From positions 72,445,706 to 72,509,705 of the forward strand of contig NC_092628.1 of the NCBI RefSeq assembly GCF_039555335.1: a stretch of 64,000 bases of DNA, given 5' to 3'. This document shows positions 33,701 to 44,279 of this stretch, one piece after another; the stretch's first letter is position 1, and each line of letters opens with the position of its first letter. A program made the translations under genes and the position numbers. Source of the DNA: Amphiura filiformis (lineage: Eukaryota; Echinodermata; Ophiuroidea; Amphilepidida; Amphiuridae). Below the pieces are notes generated by a model, which was given only the letters and a program-made list of their open reading frames with translations, was not told where the DNA came from and ran no database searches.

Positions 33701-36700
33701 GGAGCTTCTGACAAAGGTTTCGAAGTCAGGCTCTGTTTGAGGTTGAATATCAGTACTCACATCATCATCTTTCACGGGTTTAACTTTCCGCTCCTACCTC
33801 TCAGTTCCATTGTTGGTGTTGGTGGACCCATTCCGGACACAAAAAGTCACTTAAATATCGTTGAAAGTAACAAAACCAGTCAAATATGGTCCAAGTATGA
33901 TCCACAGGATACAAATAGTAGGTGATGATGAAAATAGAAGATTGATGGCAAAACCAAATGGTGATATTTGATGATTATTTTGAGTCAATACACACGATTA
34001 AAATTATACGTGTTTATACGTTATAGTGCGCCCTCCTTATATATGTAGCCAGCACTTTTTCAGAGGGGGGAGGGGGCAAGCAAACTTTTAAGGGGGAAAA
34101 CTTAGACAAAAATGGTCAACATGGGCTTAAAAGTACAAAAAAGCATCCCACAGGGGGTAATAAGGGGCTAAGACTTCTCACAGGAGGGGGAGCTGCCCCT
34201 TTGCCCCCTCTCCCTCCTTCGGGGCTACGCCATTGATATGACAAAATTTTGCTTTGATTGAATTTTATGTGTTTAGCGTTGGAATTTCCTAACATCAAAC
34301 ATTTTTTTGCATTGATTGAATATTCAAATCCAGGAAGTTTTACGTAAGAATTGGATGTTCAAACTAGTTGGTAGAGAGACCTTCAACATCGGCAAGGTGA
34401 AAGGTACCATAAACATAGACGCATCAGGGGGATTCTCCTACGAGTACACATTGGATGTAGATGGTAAGAGTCTCAAGAAGTTTGTGGAACAGAGATCAAA
34501 GACAGCAAGAGTGTGGTGCACATCTGTGGCTGGCATGGACTATAGGATTGTACTTGGTAAGGATATTTATATTTCTCTATGGTTTGTTATCAAGCTAGCA
34601 ATAAGTTGGATGTCAATTGTCATGAAAATGTGATTTAATCAAAACAATCATTGGGCTATTCCAGGTGAAATTCATACCCTTCCACAGAGGGAGTATGTTT
34701 TTCAAATGTAACTGGTCAGGGTTAATTATTTTCAAACACATACGCCCCCTGTATTATGGCTTTACCTATATCTTCCACAACTGGTGTGAGTATTTTAAAT
34801 GGAAGTTACCCAATTGTCTATTGTATTTGAAACTCATACTCCCTCTGTGGAACTAAATCTTCCACAGGGATAGTGAGGATTTGAAATGGAATGGCCCATT
34901 CAGGCTCCTTGGTTTCCGATTGTTTTTAAGCAAACATAAAACTGTTTGAGAAACTTATTGTAAATGTCAGATTAAAGGAATTCAAAATCACAAATTACAA
35001 CATTTTAGGCTAAAAAAATTACCATGTTTGTTTCTTATAGGGAATCAATTTACTACAGAAAAGACACATTTTGTGAATAAAATGCCAATGAAAAACATTG
35101 CAAATTATTGTTTCTGTGTCAAAAGCTTTTCAAGTAAGATGAAATCAACAATAATATTCGTCAGTAGATAAATAAATCGTTCCCTCACGAGATCACACAA
35201 ATATCATACTGGTGAAAACTTATGGGGAGGGTAAAACAGGTGGATAGTAACAGAGTAATGGAGTTTTGCCTAGACTTTTTAGTGCCAAGGCGCAGCAACT
35301 TGGCTCACCAGACTACAGTGAATGACTCTCAGGTAGTCCAATTCTTAAGATTCCAAAACTAGGACTCTAACTGGAGACTTGGGCTGTTTTACCTAAATTT
35401 GGAACGTAAATCACTCAATTGGGCAGAAAAGGACTTGACTTACAAACTTTCGGTACTAAATTGACCGGTACTAAAAGTCACTGATCAATCAATACATGGT
35501 CACAGAACCCATTGTTACTGAAATTTTATGCTTTTTAGATACTTAAAACCTCTATAATTTGGATAAATTTAAAGGTAAATATGTAAAATTACTGCTGCGG
35601 CCGGACACTTGGGCCAATTTTAGGAAAGAAGGATTTTGGAGTAAAGAAGGATTTTGGAGTAGTGGCAAGTGATCACCAAGTACTCCAATTGTGTGCCTAC
35701 GCAATAGGCATCATGCTTTGGCATCACTGAATGACACACACACACTGACAGACTGACTGACAGACAGAGTGACAGACAGACACAGGAAGGCAGACATCCA
35801 AACAGAAAGATTGATTGAATAAGAGATGTTGACTGAATATATTGGTCTGGTTTTTTTTTTCAGAAAAAGATACAATGGATGTATGGTGCAATGGAGCAGT
35901 ACTTGATACAGCAGTAAGTAGGAAATATAACCATTTATAAATGCATGTATGAAAAAAACAGATTCTTTTTCATTTCCATGTCAGGTCTGTATCAACAGTT
36001 AACTCCTGACTGCAACAAGTAATAAGCACGACTTATTTCTTCTTGACAAAATTGATATGACAATATTATTTCATGAATAGACAAATTAAGTGACACCTTA
36101 GTTGTGAAAACTGAAATAGCTCTTTTGATATGCATGATGATGACAATGACATGAATTTTAGTATTCACTTCTTAATATTTTGTAGGCCTGTTATTGATTG
36201 TCTTATGTGTTGTATTATTGTCGAAATGATCCTAAATCAGACATGTAAAAATAAATTGTCTTTTTTCGACATTTTACGACACATGTCAAAAAAGGTGACA
36301 ATCTTAATTAAAATACACTTTCGGATAATATGGCATATCTGATATCACATTACACATTATATAATAAACACAATATTTATTATAGATGTTGCTAGCTTGA
36401 GGAAGCATTTTTGTCAAAGAATTTAGCAGGGAGAACCAAGGCTTTATATTAATGAGAAACCCACCATGCAGAGAGAGGCATGCAATGGAGACCCTTAAAT
36501 GACATGTACTTTCTGAATGTAAACTTTGGTTATATTCCCACTATTTCAATCAATGTCACAGGAATTAAGATAAATAGCATGGCAGTTTCTTTATATAGCT
36601 TAGTTGAAGATTGCAAGCAATGGTTCAAAAGTAAAAATGATTTAAAGGTCCGTAACCCGATCGACAGCATCATCCCCGATTTTTTTTCATTGTTGATGAG

Positions 36701-39428
36701 GTTTTGGTATCACATAATAGATACTATTTTTCTCATTACTATCCTGAAATTTGGCGCTCCAAGTCGATGTATTTCGGAGAAATCATGAATCACAGCGGTT
36801 TTACAGGTATACCAGTTTGTAAACAATGGTAAATACTTTTTATTTCTGGGAGGGAAATATGAACGAAAAATCAGTCACTGCAACAGCTACTTTGGTTTCA
36901 GCGTCATACACATTCTGTGAAAAAGCGAACCACACTAACTGCTGAGGAGACGGTGCGCCGTATATAGTTATGAAAACGGCAACAGTAAGCGTGGTGTGCT
37001 AAATAGCTCAATTGACTAGCGCGTTTGTTTTTTACCCGATAAAAAAAAAAAAAAAAACCCGGTCTCGGAAGGTTTTTTTCCTCTCCATTTTACCCAAACT
37101 TTTTTATATTCATTTGAAATGTACATATTGCAAGGGAAATATATTTTGTTTCCTTTTTTCTGAAACAGTAACGAAAAAAAAAAAAAATTCCGTTCAATAC
37201 GGGCCGGGCATTGTACAGCATGTCAGCATTCGTCATTGCCTGCCCAGAATGCAATTCACGTATACCAAGGTATTGGATTGCAAATTTGGCTATTTATTCA
37301 CATTTACGCTGAAAATGCTCTCGTTTTTCACAAAGCAGCATAAAGGAGGCGATATTTGATATTATTATGTAATTTTAAAGACAATCCATATCCAAAACCA
37401 ATAGGGTTACCCCCCTTTAAGTGTTTGCTTGGTGATATTAATATTTCACAATCTGGCTTGGTACAGTCAAATCAAGCCAGAGTGTGAAAACTGGACAATT
37501 AATATTGATTAAAAAGCAAAAATACTATCAAGAGCTTGATTAGTGAGTCAATGTATCAGGAGTGTTATAATAATTCACCATGCAGTGTGTTATATGTGTG
37601 TGCCATTGCCTAGCAACCAGGAAAGATCATTAGGTTTAATTGGTAATTATATTAATAATAACCCCTTGCCAAAAAACAATAAAATAAATAAATACAGGGT
37701 GTCCCAAAAGTCCTTTACTATTGTATGCATTCATAACTCTGGTATTTAGCAATTGACCATACACATGAAGGTATCTTTGCACAGATAAAACTCTATTATA
37801 TAAAATATTATTTTGACAGGAAATTCTATAGATATACATTGTTAGAAATAAGCTACTGTGAAACAGTTTGGCATATACACACAAACCATACAAAAATTTT
37901 ACAACACATCTCCGGATCCCATTAAGTATCGACTACTTCCTCTCAACATCCAGACCAATTTCCCCATTCAATTCAGTTGCAATATTAAACAGGTCTCATC
38001 ATATAATAATATAATATATTTGGTTAAATGTAGCGATTTTGTGGAGGATAAGAAAACAATACTAGTATTTATGGTATGATTTACCACGAAGTAAAATGCT
38101 TTTGAAAAAAGCTTTGTACATGAATAATATACAAATTGAAATTCATCAAGTTGATCTCCCAGGTACCTGAATAAAGTGTGTTTATGAAAGGGTTGTAGAT
38201 TTCTGTCAGTATGCAATAACTTGCCATTTAATTATTGATAATTGCAACAGATAAACTGGTCAAGGATAGATCCAATAGATTTGTATAATAATATTTCTAA
38301 TGAATTTAGTATACATAATAAGTCAGCTGTTGACATTGGTTATTAACTGTGACCTATTACATTAAACATGACAATTGTCCAGGAAAATGTTAATTTAGAT
38401 TTCTTAATCAAGTTAAAAAAATACTTTTTGTTTTAAAATGACATATCCAATGTTCTAGATGTAGAATAGTGATCTCATGGGACAAATATAGTACAAATAT
38501 TATTTTCTTTATTTTTGTAAACATATTTTCCTCATCATCTTTAAATGGGGGGTTTCCAGTAACTGCTGGTCCCGGGCTGCTGGTGGGTCACATTTCTTTA
38601 GCTGAATGTGTTGGGCAGGATTTCATCATACCGCTAGCCAGGCCTTGGATTTTAATTTTTTGGGGCATCCTTTATCAAGGCCACTGGGCAAAGACAAAGA
38701 AGGGCATCAAGGCCAATAAGTAATGTTAATGAAGAATGCCTTGGAAGTTGACAAAGATCTGGGGCATCAAGGCCAAAACTGAAAAACGGCAGGCAATGGC
38801 CTAGGTGGCTTCCCTGAAATTTGACCCCTGCTCCTAGCTCTGGACAACATTGCATCCATACTGTCCATGAAGTTGGGTGTCTGTATTATCATAATTGGCA
38901 TATATAGGCTATATAATTACTTTCCATACCATATAAAAAAGTTACATCTAATTAGTAACCTTCCTCTGTTAATAGAAAACGACCATAGTGACAATTAGAG
39001 CAGAGTATAATTAATTAACATGGCCAAGATTATTAGCTTATGCTCTGTTTTTCTAGATATATTGATGTTTAGTGGCAAAACTATTAGACCTATATCATAA
39101 GGATGAGGGGACTAATGAACAATAGCCTGAGTCCGGAGCCAGGACTTTTACAGAGGGGTATCAAAGGGGGCAAGTCAAATTTCTGGGGGGTGGCTCCCCC
39201 CTTGGCTACTCTTCTATAAACCACTGTCAATTTTAATTTTGTAATCTCATATTTTCTCTTCACATAATATAGGGTGAATTTGTAGACGATGGGACCGAGA
39301 CTCACTTCAACTTGCCAGGGAGTGACCATTCCGCATATATTAAAGCAGTGAGCAGTGGCAAAAGAAGAGAGGGGATCATCCATGTGTTATTTGTTAATGG
39401 AATAGAAGTACCAGAGAGTAATGACTAA
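24627..39428 (+). CDS. FAIM: FAIM, Fas apoptotic inhibitory molecule (four coding exons)
   Basis: Exons 24627-24737, 34334-34556, 35864-35913 and 39273-39428 join in frame (phases 0, 1 and 0) with consensus splice sites to give 179 residues, the usual FAIM length. Recognisable blocks are MADLVALWEVSLSDGKHRIE, GTTSGKRVITVDGK, NWMFKLVGRETFNIG, FSYEYTLDVDGKSLKKF, RIVLEKDTMDVWCNG and FVDDGTETHF. FAIM is a small soluble cytosolic beta-sandwich protein. In vertebrates it is linked to protection from Fas-induced death and to stress or aggregate control; function here is inferred from the family. An in-frame ATG at 24624 precedes the chosen start, but the second ATG has A at -3 and G at +4 and matches the family N-terminus. 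Nothing in the protein looks broken. Intron 1 is 9.6 kb and full of transposons. Confidence 0.96.
24738..25079 (+). repeat. Tandem copies of the end of FAIM exon 1 with its splice donor
   Basis: Four further copies of a unit of about 80 bases: GTATGTGTGATAGGAAACAC, then the exon portion from AATAGAATTTGAGCATGG to GTAGATGGAAAG. The AAAG/GTATGT junction recurs after 24817, 24897 and 24983. The third unit has a 6-base insertion and the fourth is broken by GTAAAAAATTAAAAATG. Each copy has an in-frame TAG if read through (AAA TAG), so none can extend the protein. They present a series of equivalent 5' splice sites. Confidence 0.9.
25429..27290. mobile_element. 1.86-kb DNA element with 42-base inverted ends, TA-flanked
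   Basis: The left end TATGGTCATTTTCACGGTAA continues to 25470 and is matched inverted at 27249-27290 with one difference over 42 bases. TA flanks both sides (25427-25428 and 27291-27292), as for Tc1/mariner-type insertion. No transposase frame is seen. The interior repeats GAAGCCTCC in both orientations at 25804, 26010, 26186, 26204, 26383 and 26749, often near TTCCGTTAAC. It lies in FAIM intron 1. Confidence 0.8.
27659..28604 (-). pseudogene. Retrotransposon ORF2, C-terminal domain
   Basis: Pieces in different frames read FTKLYDSFVGPILDYGSGVW, then CSTACRFFLGVGKYVPNDAM with LGDLGW, then EDEFHCFIICSTYNDIRSNF. This C-terminal arrangement, ending in a C-x-I-C-N-x-x-x-E-D-E-F-H-cysteine motif, is common in such elements. 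At least two frameshifts are present. Confidence 0.8.
28631..30510 (-). pseudogene. Retrotransposon ORF2, linker and reverse transcriptase domain
   Basis: The upper part (29701-30510) starts after IPDHSLL, the end of the endonuclease, and runs through a basic linker. The lower part (28631-29713) has PIPKSGNNDPRDPMSYRGIT, NGFRKNRGCLDHLY, CFIDAKKAFDRVNRD, GVKQGCLLSPVLFNIYLN and the catalytic YADD in LLMYADDIVLVAE. These are reverse transcriptase blocks 2-5 in order. It is the best-preserved part of the element. Confidence 0.92.
30473..31235 (-). pseudogene. Retrotransposon ORF2, endonuclease domain
   Basis: Begins VRIGCWNSGGWYLENCELRK and continues DIMCLVETHM, SGGVGILVHK, ICGDFNARIG and STKGKSVVDYCLV. 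The ET, GDFN and (S/T)xxxSxxDY motifs are those of the exonuclease-endonuclease-phosphatase fold of APE-type retrotransposons. The domain spans at least three frames and is broken. Confidence 0.8.
31370..31940 (-). pseudogene. Retrotransposon ORF1 fragment
   Basis: Minus-strand pieces carry a coiled-coil region (SLRESITSLQKRQDKLEAMV...VSALKQQNSKLIHQI), then DNLERHSWRHNLLLCNYG. That is the LERxSRRxNL hinge typical of L1-like ORF1 proteins. A second piece in another frame follows (RLPIGRVDRVKTRIVIGQS, AKKELKKASYY), the RNA-binding part. A frameshift near 31600 separates them. Confidence 0.7.
31946..34333. other. FAIM intron 1, right part; no gene seen
   Basis: No coding exon apart from FAIM is supportable. 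A G-rich block with cccc/gggg words near 34060-34220 looks like transposon debris. Confidence 0.5.
34334..34556 (+). CDS. FAIM: FAIM exon 2
   Basis: Acceptor TTCAAATCCAG, start GAAGTTTTACG (E-V-L-R-K), end CTTG/GTAAGG, phase 0 to phase 1. It encodes the central beta-sandwich strands. An ATG at 34316 lies in the intron and is not a start. Confidence 0.96.
34652..34898. mobile_element. Foldback MITE, family P copy 2
   Basis: The ends TGGGCTATTCCAGGTG and GAAATGGAATGGCCCA are inverted. It shares CACAGAGGGAGTATG, TTCAAATGTAACTGGTCAGG and related blocks with the CARD-gene intron copy at 6754-7033. It lies just after FAIM exon 2. Confidence 0.75.
35728..35800 (+). repeat. GACA microsatellite
   Basis: Imperfect (GACA)n/(GACT)n run in FAIM intron 2, close upstream of the exon 3 pyrimidine tract. 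Confidence 0.8.
35864..35913 (+). CDS. FAIM: FAIM exon 3
   Basis: Acceptor with ten Ts then CAG. 50 bases encode EKDTMDVWCNGAVLDTA and end at a GCA/GTAAGT donor. Phase 1 to phase 0. Confidence 0.95.
36646..37416. mobile_element. TTAA-flanked inverted-end element (family 4)
   Basis: Left end AGGTCCGTAACCC and right end GGGTTACCCCCCT, with TTAA at 36642-36645 and 37417-37420. The inverted ends are short (about 13 bases). Inside, TAGCTCAATTGACTAGCGCG near 37001 resembles a tRNA A box, so a SINE fragment may be included. No transposase. Confidence 0.55.
37694..37720 (+). mobile_element. Single terminus of a mariner-like element
   Basis: TACAGGGTGTCCCAAAAGTC, starting at a TA, matches the common end of mariner-type transposons. 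No opposite end was found, so it is probably a fragment. Confidence 0.35.
39273..39428 (+). CDS. FAIM: FAIM exon 4 with stop codon
   Basis: Acceptor CTCTTCACATAATATAG, then 51 codons from GEFVDDGTETHF to VPESND and TAA. A strong C-terminal family match (FVDDGTETHF, YIKAVSSGKRREGIIH). Confidence 0.96.
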   Translation, partial: GEFVDDGTETHFNLPGSDHSAYIKAVSSGKRREGIIHVLFVNGIEVPESND

Positions 39429-39706
39429 ATCAGTCTAGCATTATCTTGTTTTATTGTCTGTAATTAGTTTTGGTTTGTATGATTTGCAATCTTACATACC
39501 CAATTTGACAATTATTTGTGTATTTACTGCAATCAGCTATCCTCATCTATACATGTCTAGCTGTTATACGTTCATTATGGTTATGATGTACTTACACCCA
39601 ATTCCAGAATTATACAGCACTCATTTAAAAAAAAATTAAAACAATATTAAATTGCAATGCGTAATGAAACATGGCTCAATCAATCCTTTAGTTCAACCTA
39701 ACTTTG

Positions 39707-39712
39707 AATAAA
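39707..39712 (+). terminator. Candidate FAIM poly(A) signal
   Basis: AATAAA about 280 bases past the stop, followed by AT-rich sequence. Later AATAAA words occur, so the true 3' end may differ. Confidence 0.45.
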
Positions 39713-40162
39713 AGTTACAATTTCATATATATTCAATCAATTTTTGGGAAAAAAGAGCCATAAACCCTTATTTTGCATGTTTTCTGACAATAATTATCAA
39801 CAAAGTCACAGATTTGGTACAAGTCTTTTAAGACTTAAAAGTATTCAAAATCATTTATATAGGCTAAAATATCACTTTTTATTTCATGCTTTTGTCTTTA
39901 TTTTTGTAATTGATTAAAAGGAGAATATGAATCCCCTTTGCAAAAATCAAAATTTATAGACTGAAATTAGTCTTTATACAAGTCTTCAGGCTTGAATATC
40001 ACAGCATACAAAAACATACAAATGCAAGTTTTTAGCCCTTATTTCCAAAAAGTGGCTGAATATCAACATCATTTGACTTTTATTGTCAGTTGGGCCTAAG
40101 TAAAGGATTAGGATTGAGCTATGTTTTATTTGGCAAATCAAGGTACTAAACCCTTTTTCACC

Positions 40163-40320
40163 CTGATGTGGCAGTGACGTCAGTGCGCATTTCATTAGGT
40201 GCAGCTTCAAGTAGTTAGCAGACGTTCAAAGTGCTGGCATGCACATGTGCGCACTTGAAGATGTCGCATATATACGCACGAAACAGCTACCTCAACACGT
40301 TGACGTCACTGTTACATCAG
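40163..40320. repeat. Inverted repeat with two TGACGTCA palindromes
   Basis: CTGATGTGGCAGTGACGTCA (40163-40182) pairs with TGACGTCACTGTTACATCAG (40301-40320). Each arm ends inward on a perfect cAMP-response-element palindrome. Confidence 0.65.
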
Positions 40321-40951
40321 TGTATACAATATTATAGTATATAATACTGTATTATTCTGGCATCATGAGTAGGGTATGTATACTTAAGTAGTACCACTGC
40401 CATACCATTGTGATTTCATATTTTAAGGGTCACTTTGTGATCCAAAATTTCATCCCATTTCCCTAGTATGAACTTGTTGTAATTGTTATGTCATCTGAAA
40501 TCTGTGACTATTATATTCTAAGAATGCATACATAACCAATCTTCCATAGTATGTCTTTTTAGAAGATATTGTCACTTTTATATCCCATTTTAATTTCTTT
40601 CTGTATACCAGAATAAAATAGAGCACAGAAGGCTGTGTGGATTTGTATTTCGCACAAAAATGTGGGCAACTTGGGGGAAAAATGTACTTAAAATCATCTG
40701 AAAACTAACCCTGATTTATCTTTAGAATGATATATACAATTTAACAGAAGGGAGCAGGTACGAATCATATTGGGATCACACAATTCACCTGTCATATTGA
40801 GTCTATCATTTTCAATGTCATATGCAGTCCATCAATAATCAATGGATTAAATCAGTGTAAGGCAGTTTAGTCTTTTAAGAATCTAATAGACTGATTATGG
40901 ATGTGGATGTGGATTCTGCTGACAGATGCCATTAGGCAAAAAAAAAAAAAT

Positions 40952-41359
40952 TGTTTGTTTGTCCTCCACAGCTTTGAAAGAGGACGTGCGGGCGGCCGGA
41001 TTTTTTTTTTGAAATTTTTTTTTTCGGATTTGGCGTATTCCTGGACCTAGCAAGAGCTAAATGCTACAATCATTCATGGTGACTTAAAAAAAAAAACATT
41101 TTGTTTCTTTAATATGAAGTTAAAGTTATAATTTGTGTTCATGTCATAGTCTTTTAATGATTTCAAATACAATGTATTTTGAAGTCACTAAAAATAATAG
41201 ACTATGACATGAACACAAGTTATAACTTTGCATATTGAAGACACAAAATGTTTTTTGGGGGCTTTTTCTTTATTTTCAACCATGAAAGATCTTAGCATTT
41301 AGCTCTAGCTAGGTCCAGAGATACTCCAAATCTGAAAAAAAAAAATTAATTTGACTTAT

Positions 41360-41401
<42 letters not shown>

Positions 41402-41452
41402 TGGTCAGGCCTTAATCTGAGGAGCGGGTGGTGGAGGACAAACAAACAACTT
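40952..41452. mobile_element. A/T-rich foldback element
   Basis: GTTTGTTTGTCCTCCAC at left pairs with GTGGAGGACAAACAAAC at right. Inner arms pair over CCTGGACCTAGC, CATTTTGT and GTTCATGTCATAGTC. An A run of more than 30 bases lies at 41369-41398. No coding capacity. Confidence 0.8.
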
Positions 41453-42716
41453 TTTTTGGCTTTATGTAGGATACCAGGGTTGGCCATGAAGTGTGTAATG
41501 GTACTTTAAAGTCATTGATGTGTCTTGTCTTTAAGGTAGTGAGGTTAGTATGTTCTCAAGTTGCAGTATCAAATTAAATCCATTAAGGCTACACAGTGGT
41601 ATACATGCATCACCAAAGCATTGACATTACTACCATGAAGAAAAGAAAACTTACTATTTATGTAAGTAAGTAGGTAGTACTATAGTTTTTGGCATGGTTC
41701 TTCAGCAGTCTGCTGATTTTGCACTGTTAATAACGTAAACACGGAAGTGGTTTTCTGATTGGTTAATTGAATCATGTCATCATCACATCGCCACTTCATT
41801 CGCTGATTGTGGCTGTGTAGCAATGTGTGACGTAGTTCTTTTTACACAGTAAGCTAGAAGTACAGTCAGACACCACTGCAGGACCTTGACAAATAATATA
41901 GTCCGGGTACAAGTTTAGCCGCCACATAGGTGCTGTTAATAATGAGTATGTGAATCTAGAGAATACATGTATATGGAATATCTCAGGCATGGGGTACCCC
42001 ATACAGGTGAAGTTGAAAAAGTATAATGAGTAGATTGGAAAAATGTCTTTTTAATAATCATCACAAAACATCAGCAGGTTTGTGCCAATGAAAAGCATGA
42101 GTGATTTGTGCCATATTATAAAATTACCAAAGTGATTTGATTTAGGGCCTGAATAGGAATATCCACATCTCATAAGCTGGTGTTTTGTGTTGAAATGTAT
42201 AAAGTAAGAGATAATAATTATTTTGATTATTGTGAGCCTAAAGATGTATAAAATAATTTGATAAAATGTTGGGGGTACCAGGTATGTAGGTTCATAAGCA
42301 ATTGGAGGTTTGTATGTAATCATAGGAAAGAAGAAGCAAACATCGTTTTCCATTCTGTATTCATAAAGCTGCTGTTTTCAGTTACTAATATTTGACATTA
42401 TGTAAAGACTAATGATCCATGTGTATTATTGTATTCAATTCATTTGATGTAAGGTCAAATTTTATTGTTACTTTGGCTTTGTTTACTGTTCATAAATTTA
42501 TGTTTGATTGAGAAATTTATTTGAAAATGTTGCATAAAGGTTTGAGATATACAAAGACTGCCTGGCTTGAAGTAATTTAGACCCCGGTCAGACGTGCATG
42601 TTTTTACCAAGTAAAGATGGTCAGAATATAGTTGGACCATTGTACGGGTATCGTGTGACCGCATTCCGACCATGGTCAGACTATAGTCGTACCATCTTTC
42701 ACCCAACGATGCTAAT

Positions 42717-43390
42717 TAGTATAGTTAGCACCCAAGTTACTATGATTGGCCTACAGTTAGTATAAACAAAAACATGTATGACCACAATGTGTCATCTCAT
42801 CATGCATTTCAGCAACGCTTCGGCCCGTGATCGGTGCCAATAGCATCATTATAGTATAGTTAGCACCCAAGTTACTATGATTGGCCTATAGTTAGTATAA
42901 ACAAAAACATGTATTACCACAATGTGTCATCTCATCATGCATTTCAGCAACGCTTCGGCCCGTGATCGGTGCCAATAGCATCATTATAGTATAGTTAGCA
43001 CCCAAGTTACTATGATTGGCCTATAGTTAGTATAAACAAAAACATGTATGACCACAATGTGTCATCTCATCATGCATTTCAGCAACGCTTCGGCCTGTGA
43101 TCGGTGCCAATAGCATCATTATAGTATAGTTAGCACCCAAGTTACTATGATTGGCCTATAGTTAGTATAAACAAAAACATGTATGACCACAATGTGTCAT
43201 CTCATCATGCATTTCAGCAACGCTTCGCCCGTGATCGGTGCCAATAGCATCATTATAGTATAGTTAGCACCCAAGTTACTATGATTGGCCTATAGTTAGT
43301 ATAAACAAAAACATGTATGACCACAATGTGTCATCCCATCATGCATTTCAGCAACGCTTCGGCCTGTGAACGGTGCTAATAGCATCATTA
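42717..43390 (+). repeat. Five tandem 135-base units
   Basis: Units start TAGTATAGTTAGCACCCAAG at 42717, 42852, 42987, 43122 and 43256. The period is 135, with one unit of 134 that lacks a G. Units are nearly identical. They contain GTGTCATCTCATCATGCATT and CAGCAACGCTTCGGCC. No open frame crosses units. They sit inside a segment with GGTCAGAC/GACCATGG words on both sides. Confidence 0.95.
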
Positions 43391-44102
43391 GCATACATGT
43401 GGGTATGACCGCAAGTAACCATTATCCGACTATATAGTACTCTGCCATGTGACCATTCATGGTTTAGTAAACAATAGTCAGACCATGGCTTATTAAGCCT
43501 GACCACTAGCCATGCTTTGAGAAACCAGTCTAATTATTGTCTATTTCATTGTACAGTGAGTGTTTGTTTATGTTTTAGTATAGATGTGGAAGGTAACCAA
43601 ATATGTTATGTAATGGATCAAAAAATGTTATTGTAATATCATGTTTATAATTCAATGAACTGCATTGTTTTACTCGATGAACTTGAATTTTGGCATGTAT
43701 CAAGTGTATGTGTGCTATCTTACCCTGTTAATGGGAACAAACAAATAATAATAATTATAATTAGAGAGGGCGGCCTATCTGCTGTGTCATAGCATGACAT
43801 CAGTCAATATGAGACATTAAATATTAAATGCGAGGATCCAGAGGATACATGCCTGAGAAAATATATAATAATAATAATGTTAATTTTTAGACTTTTCTGC
43901 AAGTTAGAATAAAAATGCAAAATGCCAATAATTAATTATACATCTTTCCATGTCCTTAAGATTGTAGCTGGATATACATTATCCATGGGAATAACATTTA
44001 TTTTTAAGCTTGCTTTAATTTTATGTCGCTATCCCACAGACTACTACAGACCATGTATCAACGGTCAAAGTCCCTGTGCATTGTATGCTATTCTTGCATA
44101 TT

Positions 44103-44278
44103 CATGAGGGCCGATTGTACGATCGTGGCATGTCTAACAATCACGCCAGCGTTGCGTGCCTTTGCGTATACGCGATAGAGCATTGCGTGCCTTCGTGATT
44201 ATGTGATAGACCATAAAAATACACGGTAAGTGCGTAGCAGGTTTGCCTGTCGCATTTCATGGAACAATCGCCCCTCAT
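44103..44278. mobile_element. Small foldback MITE
   Basis: ATGAGGGCCGATTGTACGA at left pairs with ACAATCGCCCCTCAT at right. The interior is GC-rich with repeated GCGTGCCTT. Confidence 0.6.
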
Positions 44279-44279
44279 T

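Noticed and set aside
34316-34633. Single-exon reading of FAIM exon 2 from an ATG at 34316
   Set aside because: The ATG lies in the intron upstream of a clear acceptor, and the family match begins exactly at the exon boundary.
37448-37487. Hairpin CACAATCTGGCTTG...CAAGCCAGAGTGTG as a microRNA precursor
   Set aside because: The stem is short and the region is repeat-rich. Without small-RNA data it is not distinguishable from a foldback remnant.
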